A stretch of 9,401 bases of DNA from DATMNI01 sp035570275 (GTDB lineage Bacteria; Acidobacteriota; Terriglobia; Bryobacterales; Bryobacteraceae): NCBI GenBank assembly GCA_035570275.1, contig DATMNI010000051.1, forward strand, positions 1-9,401, read 5' to 3'. A program made the translations under genes and the position numbers. The notes below the pieces were generated by a model, which was given only the letters and a program-made list of their open reading frames with translations, was not told the origin of the DNA and did no database searches. Below are positions 1 to 5,531 of this stretch, one piece after another. The stretch's first letter is position 1, and each line of letters starts with the position of its first letter.

Positions 1-269
1 AAGCGGCGCTCGCCCGACCCGCTGGCGGCAATCAGCAGGCCCACCTCGCGCGCATTCAAGCCGGCGGATTGCAGGCAATCGGCGGCGGCCTTCGCCCCCA
101 GGCTGGCAACGGTTTCCTCGGGCGCCGCGTAGCGCCGCTGCTCAATCCCGGTGGCCCGCAACAGCCAGGCCGGGTCCACGCCCACCAGCGGCGCCAACTC
201 GGCGTTGTCCACCACCCGGGACGGCAGATAGCAACCGAACGCGCGCAGATAGGCGATGCGCCCGGCCAT
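1..269 (-). CDS. 3-oxoacyl-ACP synthase III (KASIII/FabH-like), N-terminal part
   Basis: This gene enters on the minus strand and is cut by the window start, leaving 89 residues. The protein begins MAGRIAYLRAFGCYLPSRVV, followed by 'DNAEL', a 'GIEQRRYA' stretch and 'LLIAASGSGERRF'. This is the usual opening of the KASIII branch of the thiolase superfamily (conserved GI-x-x-RR-x-A segment, then the strand before the active-site region). The catalytic Cys, His and Asn lie beyond the edge and cannot be checked. The ATG at 269-267 starts 2 nt after the ACP stop codon, with a short CAGG about 9 nt upstream, so translation is probably coupled to the ACP gene. KASIII enzymes condense an acyl-CoA starter with malonyl-ACP; relatives outside primary fatty-acid synthesis also act as plain acyltransferases. 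Being the last visible gene of an MBOAT/SGNH/ACP operon suggests a dedicated role on that carrier rather than housekeeping FabH. Family confident; exact role inferred. Confidence 0.85.
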   Translation of the reverse strand, partial: MAGRIAYLRAFGCYLPSRVVDNAELAPLVGVDPAWLLRATGIEQRRYAAPEETVASLGAKAAADCLQSAGLNAREVGLLIAASGSGERR

Positions 270-271
270 GC

Positions 272-553
272 TCAGGACCTGCTCTGGATGTGGGCCTGGA
301 TGTAAGCCCCGATGTAGGCATCGATGCGGGCGACGGAATCGAACTTCCGCGGCGTGAGGTCTGAGTCCGGAATGCGGATCGAAAACTCGCGCTCAATGGC
401 GGCAACCAGATCGGTCAAGGTGAAGGAATCCAGCAGGCCGGATTCGAATAGCGATTCGTCGGGTGTTGGGTTTACCGGTCTGCCGGCCACGGTCCGGATG
501 AGTTCAACGATTCTGGTTTGATTGCTGGTTTGGTCAAAAGTTTGGTTTTCCAT
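272..553 (-). CDS. Acyl carrier protein (dedicated, DltC-like in context)
   Basis: A 93-residue acidic protein with the acyl-carrier fold pattern: an N-terminal helix (IVELIRTVAG), a loop with 'DESLFESGLLDSFTLTDLV', then a helix and 'EREFSIRIPDSDLTPRKFDSV'. The Ser in the 'LLDSF' motif (Ser43) is the expected 4'-phosphopantetheine attachment site; housekeeping ACPs usually read DSL, here DSF. About 13 polar residues precede the first helix. Its role would be to carry an acyl or aminoacyl thioester in the cytoplasm for a partner enzyme. The ATG at 553-551 is one base from the stop of the upstream SGNH gene and has AGGA about 7 nt upstream; the next gene (KASIII) starts 2 nt after its stop. Lying between an MBOAT/SGNH set and a KASIII enzyme, it is most likely the acyl donor carrier of this operon, analogous to DltC in D-alanylation. 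It is not placed in a fatty-acid synthesis cluster. Confidence 0.9.
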   Translation of the reverse strand: MENQTFDQTSNQTRIVELIRTVAGRPVNPTPDESLFESGLLDSFTLTDLVAAIEREFSIRIPDSDLTPRKFDSVARIDAYIGAYIQAHIQSRS

Positions 554-554
554 T

Positions 555-1886
555 TTAGTCCTGCCCCACGGTTTCGATGCGGGTCTTTTTGTAGGCGTCG
601 TATTGCTGCATCAGGTCGCCGAAGAGCACATCGGCCAGACGCCGGTATCCGGCATCCGTGAAATGAACGTAGTCGCCCTGCGCCAGGCCGGCGTAGACCC
701 AGTCTTTCATCGCGCCCGCGCCGCCCATGCGTTGGCGCGTGTCCCAGAAGGCGGAGCCATTTTCGCGGCAGGCATTCTGCTCGGCGGCGATGATGCGGTC
801 GATTCCCGGCACCACCCGCCACCTGCCCTGGTAACGCTGCCAGCGGTCGGCGGGGCCAAGCACCAGGATGGAGGCGGTGGGTGCGTCCTGGCGCAGCCGC
901 CGCAGCAGGCTGCCGAACATGACTTGATAGTCTTCGTGGGTCCAGTACGGATCGGTCGCTTCGTTGGTGCCGTATGCCAACACAATCAGCCCCGGATTCC
1001 GTAGTTGCAAGTAAGTGGCCAGCATGGTTTGGTCCCACTTGAGGATCACCGAGGCTTCGGCGCCGTTCAGGCCGAGAGCTTCATACGTGACGCCGGCCTC
1101 GCGGTCGGCCACCCAGCCGAACAGGCGCACGGGCTGTGCGTCCAACGTCCTGAGCAGGAACCGGTGCGTGCCTGGTCCGGTTTCATAGCGAACGAAACCG
1201 GCGCCCGGTTCGCCATCGGTGGAGAAATCGTCCAGGCGCTGGTCGCCATCGTAAAGCGCCAGGCGGCCGCCACCCGGCTGTTGCAGGTAGTGGATCTCCA
1301 GGCGGTCGCATTCGGCATTCAGGAAGACCGATTGGCCGGGGCGCCAACTGACGATGCCGAATCCGCCCAAGCCGAACAGGCCATCGCCCGTGGCGGCGCG
1401 CCCGCCAACGGACTGCCAGCCGGTGGTGCCGCCGCCGTGGGCATCGAATCGCCGGTAGCCCAGAAACGGATGGCCGGCCAGCGAGAAGCCCGAGCCGCCA
1501 TCGCCAAAGCGCTCGCGAAAGTGGTCGCGCAGGCCGCCGGTCCACTCATCGGCGGCGGTGTGCGAATCGCCGAAGTGCATGATGTGGACGGGCATACGCG
1601 TCTGCGCCGAACTCATGCGGTAGATCTGCTCGAAGACCGGCACCAGCGCGCCCGGGTGTTCGACCGGCGATGGCGCCGAGTCCTGGAGGTATTGCGAGAC
1701 CTTGTCGAGCGAGGCGGCCCGCAACGCCGCGCTGATTCTGGGCGGGACGGCAACCGGGGTGCGGTTTTTCTTCTTGGCGGCAGCCGGAAGCTGCTTCTGA
1801 GCGGCGCCCGGAGCCGCGGGCGGCGTCAGAAAAAAGGCGCAGACCAAGGCCGTCAATAAACACAGTATGAGCGCCCGATGCACCAC
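555..1886 (-). CDS. Secreted SGNH/GDSL-family protein (copy 1, MBOAT partner)
   Basis: A 443-residue exported protein. Residues 4-29 form a hydrophobic signal segment, followed by a basic Lys-rich linker. The SGNH blocks are recognisable: 'HFGDSHTAAD' with nucleophile Ser108 (block I), 'GLNGA' near 272-276 (block II), 'YGTNEA' with Asn308 (block III), and 'GDYVHFTDAGY' with Asp405 and His408 in DxxH spacing (block V). The triad therefore looks intact, so catalysis (esterase or O-acyltransferase) is possible. About 160 residues between blocks I and III form an inserted, probably beta-rich segment. The whole layout is shared with the neighbouring SGNH gene, so the two are tandem paralogs. The start is GTG (1886-1884), one base after the upstream stop, with no clear Shine-Dalgarno sequence; a second GTG follows immediately. 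By analogy with DltD, AlgX/AlgJ and PatB, it probably works with the MBOAT protein on a cell-surface polymer. Substrate unknown. Confidence 0.88.
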   Translation of the reverse strand: MVHRALILCLLTALVCAFFLTPPAAPGAAQKQLPAAAKKKNRTPVAVPPRISAALRAASLDKVSQYLQDSAPSPVEHPGALVPVFEQIYRMSSAQTRMPVHIMHFGDSHTAADEWTGGLRDHFRERFGDGGSGFSLAGHPFLGYRRFDAHGGGTTGWQSVGGRAATGDGLFGLGGFGIVSWRPGQSVFLNAECDRLEIHYLQQPGGGRLALYDGDQRLDDFSTDGEPGAGFVRYETGPGTHRFLLRTLDAQPVRLFGWVADREAGVTYEALGLNGAEASVILKWDQTMLATYLQLRNPGLIVLAYGTNEATDPYWTHEDYQVMFGSLLRRLRQDAPTASILVLGPADRWQRYQGRWRVVPGIDRIIAAEQNACRENGSAFWDTRQRMGGAGAMKDWVYAGLAQGDYVHFTDAGYRRLADVLFGDLMQQYDAYKKTRIETVGQD

Positions 1887-1887
1887 T

Positions 1888-3318
1888 CTAGGGTATCGCC
1901 GTTGTGGGCTTCACGTTGTGCCTGCGTTTGTAGCGGTTGAGCGCCAGGCCGATCTCTTTGGTGAAGACGACGGCGATCATCTTGCCGCCCGCCGGATAGG
2001 GATGAATGAAATCGGCCGAGACCAGGCGCGGCTGCGCGGCGTACCAGCGGGCCATGGTGCCTGCCCCGCCCATGGCCGCGAACGTGTCAAAGAAACCGCA
2101 GCCTGTCTCCTGCGCGACACGTTTTTGGAGGGCCACGATGCGCGGGATGGTGGGCATGGTTTCAATCTCGCCGGGGCCGGTCCGGTGGCCGCGGTCCATC
2201 GGGCCCATCACCAGAATGGAGGCTTCGGGCAGCGCCGCCCGCAGCCGGCGGATGGCTTCGCGCAGTTCCTTCTCGTACCCTTTGTCGACGAAAGCTGCGA
2301 AGTCAGCCTCGTTGGTGCCGTAGTTCACGATCACGAGCTGTGGATTCCGGTGCTGCAGTTCGGCCGCCCAGTGCGCGGCGTTGAACATGCGCGAGAGCAC
2401 GGTGATGGAGGCGCCATTGAGGCCGAGGCTGTCGTAGACTACGCCGCCTGTCCCATTAGTTCCGGATTTCTCGGCACTCACTCCAAAAACGCGCACGCGC
2501 CCCTGTTCCACGTGAAGTTCCAGATCGGACGCGCCGCCGGGCACGTCGAAACTGGCGAAGCCGGGAGACTTGGTGTCGGCCGCCGTGTCAATGTTGCCGA
2601 GCGGCTTGCCGTCGGCGGAGAACCCCAGCGTGCCCCCATCCGGCTGGCGCAGGAACCAGACTTCGAAGTGGGAATGCGGGCCGGTCTCCAGCACAATGCG
2701 GCTGCGCGCCTTGCCCGCGCCGGTGAAACTCACGCCGCCCAGGCCGAACATGCCGTCGTGCGCCTCGAAGTGGCTGGCGGGCGAGGATTGCCAACCCGAA
2801 CCGGTGAGCGCGACGCCGTTGTGCTGATACCACGCCCACGGTTTCGCGATCAGGATGAAGCCGTGGCCGGCGTCGCCGAAACGCTTCTGCAGCAGGCTGC
2901 GGACGTCGCCGGTGATCAGGTCGGCCGTGGTGGGCGAATCGCCGTAGTGGACAATGCGCGTGACTGCGCCCTGGTTGGCAGACAGGGTGCGGTTCTCGGT
3001 GCGACACAGGGCTTCCAGGAAGTGGTCCAGGCTGTGATTGGAATCGTCCAACAGCGCCGCTGGAAACGCCCCCGGAAGCACAGCCGGGAGCACCGCCGGA
3101 AGCGTGCTTTGCGGGCGGAAAACCACGGGGGATTCAGGTACGGTTTCGACGGCGCGGGTCAAAGGGCTGGCGGGTGTAGTGGCCGGAGTGAATTCCAGCA
3201 GCGCGCTGAGCTGGGAGGCTTCCACCGCGTGGATGGCAGGGGCGAAGTGCTGGGCAATGGCGAGCAGCAGGGCCAACATCGCGATGCTCAAAGCGGTTTG
3301 GATTGGGAATCCTTTCAT
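1888..3318 (-). CDS. Secreted SGNH/GDSL-family protein (copy 2, MBOAT partner)
   Basis: A 476-residue protein with an N-terminal hydrophobic segment (about residues 7-23: signal peptide or anchor) and then a Pro/Ala-rich linker of about 60 residues containing an LPAV-type repeat. SGNH motifs: 'VHYGDSPTTAD' with Ser128, 'GLNGA' near 299-303, 'NYGTNEADF' with Asn336, and 'SADFIHPYPAG' with Asp436 and His439. The catalytic triad is present, but the residue after Ser in block I is Pro instead of the His in copy 1, and the segment after the last His (HPYPAGG) differs from HFTDAGY. The order of blocks and the middle insertion match copy 1 ('DGMFGLGG' here, 'DGLFGLGG' there), so they arose by duplication and have diverged strongly. 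The ATG at 3318-3316 lies 21 nt downstream of the MBOAT stop with no good Shine-Dalgarno sequence, so it is probably translationally coupled. Inferred job: periplasmic or extracellular acyl transfer with the MBOAT partner. Confidence 0.87.
   Translation of the reverse strand: MKGFPIQTALSIAMLALLLAIAQHFAPAIHAVEASQLSALLEFTPATTPASPLTRAVETVPESPVVFRPQSTLPAVLPAVLPGAFPAALLDDSNHSLDHFLEALCRTENRTLSANQGAVTRIVHYGDSPTTADLITGDVRSLLQKRFGDAGHGFILIAKPWAWYQHNGVALTGSGWQSSPASHFEAHDGMFGLGGVSFTGAGKARSRIVLETGPHSHFEVWFLRQPDGGTLGFSADGKPLGNIDTAADTKSPGFASFDVPGGASDLELHVEQGRVRVFGVSAEKSGTNGTGGVVYDSLGLNGASITVLSRMFNAAHWAAELQHRNPQLVIVNYGTNEADFAAFVDKGYEKELREAIRRLRAALPEASILVMGPMDRGHRTGPGEIETMPTIPRIVALQKRVAQETGCGFFDTFAAMGGAGTMARWYAAQPRLVSADFIHPYPAGGKMIAVVFTKEIGLALNRYKRRHNVKPTTAIP
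3072..3107. repeat. Three 12-nt imperfect repeats inside the SGNH copy 2 gene
   Basis: Three consecutive 12-base units (ccggaagcacag, ccgggagcaccg, ccggaagcgtgc on the plus strand) encode part of the Leu-Pro-Ala-Val-like four-residue repeats in the linker between the signal segment and the SGNH domain. The period is a multiple of three, so unit number could change without breaking the frame. Confidence 0.6.
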
Positions 3319-3348
3319 GACTTAGAACCGGGGCATGGCTTAGAACCG
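3316..3348. repeat. Short direct duplication across the MBOAT stop / SGNH start junction
   Basis: Two 15-base copies, catgacttagaaccg (3316-3330) and catggcttagaaccg (3334-3348), match at 14 of 15 positions with an 18-nt period. On the minus strand each copy contains CGGTTCTAAG followed by an ATG four bases on. The first copy read supplies the last codons and the TAA of the MBOAT gene; the second supplies the ATG of the SGNH gene. The ATG in the first copy (3336-3334) opens only a 4-codon frame (Met-Pro-Arg-Phe-stop). Confidence 0.75.
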
Positions 3349-4716
3349 CGAGTAGACGAAAGGCACGCTGCCGCGGCCGCCCAGAAACTGGATGGTCACC
3401 GCCACCAGCGCCAGCGCTACGCCATGCACATAAAACGGCGTGGCCGCGAAACCATCCATGGCGCGCGCGTACCAGGTTTTGCGGACGAACATCAGGGCGG
3501 CGGCCAGCAGCAGCGCCCCCGCCAGCAGGGGCGTGACGTTCTCCAAGCCCGGCGTGAGCGAGGCTATCCGGCCCAGTAATTGCCAGGCGTTGGACAGGCT
3601 GCCGGCGCGGAAGAAAATCCACGTCAGGCAGACGAAGTGATAGGTGCCGATCACCGCCAGCGCCCTGCGCCAGGGTTTTGCCGGCTGTTTCAAACGGCCG
3701 CGGCGAACCTGATAAAAACGCGTGGCCGCCAGCGCCGTGCCGTGCAGCAAACCCCAGACGGCGAACGGCCAGGTGAGCCCGTGCCACAGCCCGCCCAGAA
3801 GCATGGTGATCGCCAGGTTCACGTAGGGCATGACTTTGGTGCGCTTGCCGGGCAGCGAGAAATACAGGTAATCGCGCAGCCAGTTGGAAAAGCTGAGATG
3901 CCAGCGCCGCCAGAATTCGTTGAGGTTGGCCGAAAGATACGGCCGGTCGAAGTTGATGGGCAACTGGATGCCCAGCAGCATCGCGGTGCCGCGCGCGATA
4001 TCGGTGTAGCCGGAAAAATCGAAGTAGATCTGCAACGAGTAAGCGTAGACGGCGATCAGCGCCTCGGCGCCGCTGTAAAGGTTGGGCGTGTCGAAGACGC
4101 GGTTGACCAGGTTCTCCGCCAGGAAATCGGCAATGAGAGCCTTCTTGAGCAGGCCGAGGCCAATCAGGAAGAAGGCGCGCCCGCCTTCGTCGCGGGTGAA
4201 TACGCGCGGCTTGGCTAACTGGCTCAGCAACGCGGTGACGCGCGTGATGGGGCCGGCCTGGAGGGTTGGAAAAAAGGAGGCGGCCGAGAGATAGGCCAGC
4301 AGACTATGGGTGCCTTCGCCATCGCGGCGGTAGAGGTCCAGCGTGTAAGTGAGGGATTGCAGTGTGTAGAAGGAGAGGCCGAGCGGAAAGACCCAGTCCC
4401 AGGTAGCCGCCGCGTGGCGGGAGCCGACGAGCAGGGTCAGATTCAGCGCCACGCTAAGGCCCACCAGCAGCCGCCTTGCGCCGCCGTGCCGCCAGCGCAT
4501 GAGCCCGAGGCCGATCAGGAAGTCCGCGGTGGAGCAGGCGGGGATGAGGTAGAGGTAGAAGAGCCCGTAGCGCGCGCAGAAGAAGTAGTTGGCCAGCAGG
4601 ATGACGGCGAGCCGCGGCAGGCGCGAGGAGGGGCGAATTTGGGCAGACGCCCAGTAGAGGAAGAAGACGGCGGCGGCAAATAAGAAATAGCTGGAACTGC
4701 CGGCTTGGAGGCTCAT
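3340..4716 (-). CDS. MBOAT-family membrane O-acyltransferase (AlgI/DltB type)
   Basis: A 458-residue polytopic membrane protein, close to the usual 450-500 of the AlgI/DltB/PatA branch. Diagnostic segments in order: 'FPLGLSFYTLQSLTYTLDLY' (110-129), 'FFPTLQAGPITR' (148-159), 'YFDFSGYTDIARG' (231-243), 'NEFWRRWHLSFSNWLRDYLY' (266-285), and 'GGLWHGLTWPFAVWGLLHG' (308-326) with the invariant catalytic His312 and a second His325. The C-terminus ends 'VPFVYSRF', resembling the PFIYFxF tail common in this branch. Family members take an acyl group from a cytoplasmic or membrane donor and pass it through a membrane pore to a periplasmic acceptor, usually with an SGNH partner. It is the first gene of the operon, followed by two SGNH genes, an ACP and a KASIII enzyme. 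Translation starts at the ATG 4716-4714; no strong Shine-Dalgarno is visible. Slightly unusual: 'SLPGKR' after the FWRRWH motif where relatives typically read LGGNR. Substrate cannot be deduced. Confidence 0.93.
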   Translation of the reverse strand: MSLQAGSSSYFLFAAAVFFLYWASAQIRPSSRLPRLAVILLANYFFCARYGLFYLYLIPACSTADFLIGLGLMRWRHGGARRLLVGLSVALNLTLLVGSRHAAATWDWVFPLGLSFYTLQSLTYTLDLYRRDGEGTHSLLAYLSAASFFPTLQAGPITRVTALLSQLAKPRVFTRDEGGRAFFLIGLGLLKKALIADFLAENLVNRVFDTPNLYSGAEALIAVYAYSLQIYFDFSGYTDIARGTAMLLGIQLPINFDRPYLSANLNEFWRRWHLSFSNWLRDYLYFSLPGKRTKVMPYVNLAITMLLGGLWHGLTWPFAVWGLLHGTALAATRFYQVRRGRLKQPAKPWRRALAVIGTYHFVCLTWIFFRAGSLSNAWQLLGRIASLTPGLENVTPLLAGALLLAAALMFVRKTWYARAMDGFAATPFYVHGVALALVAVTIQFLGGRGSVPFVYSRF

Positions 4717-4739
4717 GGGTGGATCGGGCGCTAACGTTC

Positions 4740-4769
4740 AGACTAGCGGCTTCGCGGAGAGCGGTGCAA
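4740..4769 (-). promoter_or_regulatory. Weak candidate promoter for the MBOAT operon
   Basis: In the 125-nt gap between the dedA-family stop and the MBOAT start, the minus strand reads TTGCAC (4769-4764), an 18-nt spacer, then TAGTCT (4745-4740). Both hexamers fit sigma-70 poorly, but the spacing is acceptable and the position is right. I see no convincing terminator hairpin in this gap, so read-through from the upstream operon is possible. Confidence 0.25.
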
Positions 4770-4841
4770 TTCGGGGGCCGCGGATTCCAGGACGGACCTG
4801 CGACGCCGCTGATCCCGCGATTGGGCCGCGTGGACGAGCGC

Positions 4842-5531
4842 TTATTCGCCGCCGGTCTCGTAGGCCTTGCGGGCTGAGGCCTTGTGTACTGAAGTCCGCC
4901 GCGCCTTGACGATTTCGATCAGGGTCGGCAGCAGCGACACGAAAACGATGAGAAGGATCACCTTGTCAAAGTTGTGCTTGATGAAGTCAAATCTCCCCAA
5001 CCAGTAGCCGAGCATGGTCATCATGAAGATCCAGCCGATTCCGCCGCAGACGCTGAAGGGCAGGAACTTGAGGTAGGGCATTCTGCCGACACCGGCGATG
5101 AAGGCCGCGAAGGTCCGCACAATCGGCACGAACCGCGCAAATATAATAGTCTTGCCGCCGTAGCGCTCGTAGAAGGCGTGGGTACGCGTCACGTACTCCT
5201 GCCTAAAAAGGCGCGAATCGGGACGGCTGAAGATCTTCGGCCCCGTCTGGCGGCCCAGCAGGTAGCCGGTGGAATCGCCCAGAATGGCTGCCGCCATCAG
5301 CAGGACATTGACCAGCACGATATCCAACTGGCCGGCGCCGGCCACCACCCCCACGGTGAACAGCAGCGAATCGCCGGGAAGAAAAAAGCCCACCAGCAAC
5401 CCCGTTTCGGAATAAACAATCGCAAATAGCGCCGCATATCCCAGCCATCCCGAAAGCATGGTGCTCAGGAGGTGGATCAGCCGCTCCGGGTCAGTCAGGG
5501 AGTGGAGAAAATCAAGGACTGTCTGGATCAT
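4842..5531 (-). CDS. DedA-family membrane protein (VTT/SNARE-associated domain)
   Basis: A 229-residue membrane protein of normal DedA length. Conserved features: 'SETGLLVGFFLPGDS' (41-55, re-entrant loop with acidic Glu42), 'GDSTGYLLGR' (85-94), 'FARFVPIVRTFAAFIAG' (131-147) with Arg133 and Arg139, and 'GYWLGR' near 175-180. DedA proteins support envelope integrity and proton-motive force homeostasis; several members (UptA, PopT) are implicated in returning undecaprenyl phosphate or other lipids across the membrane. Which lipid this one handles cannot be told from the sequence. The ATG at 5531-5529 overlaps the stop of the upstream parvulin gene by four bases (ATGA), so the two are co-translated. 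The last about 25 residues are basic and probably cytoplasmic. The next operon, an MBOAT acylation cluster that may also need lipid-linked precursors, begins 125 nt downstream on the same strand; a functional link is only suggestive. Confidence 0.92.
   Translation of the reverse strand: MIQTVLDFLHSLTDPERLIHLLSTMLSGWLGYAALFAIVYSETGLLVGFFLPGDSLLFTVGVVAGAGQLDIVLVNVLLMAAAILGDSTGYLLGRQTGPKIFSRPDSRLFRQEYVTRTHAFYERYGGKTIIFARFVPIVRTFAAFIAGVGRMPYLKFLPFSVCGGIGWIFMMTMLGYWLGRFDFIKHNFDKVILLIVFVSLLPTLIEIVKARRTSVHKASARKAYETGGE

Noticed and set aside
1867..3579. A 570-codon open frame on the plus strand
   Set aside because: It lies antisense to SGNH copy 2, is rich in Arg, Gly and His without domain motifs, and crosses the MBOAT/SGNH junction. 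It is an antisense shadow typical of GC-rich DNA.
4717..4841. Terminator between the dedA-family gene and the MBOAT operon
   Set aside because: Only a 4-bp stem (CAGG/CCTG on the minus strand) and scattered GC-rich direct repeats are visible; nothing with a U-run.
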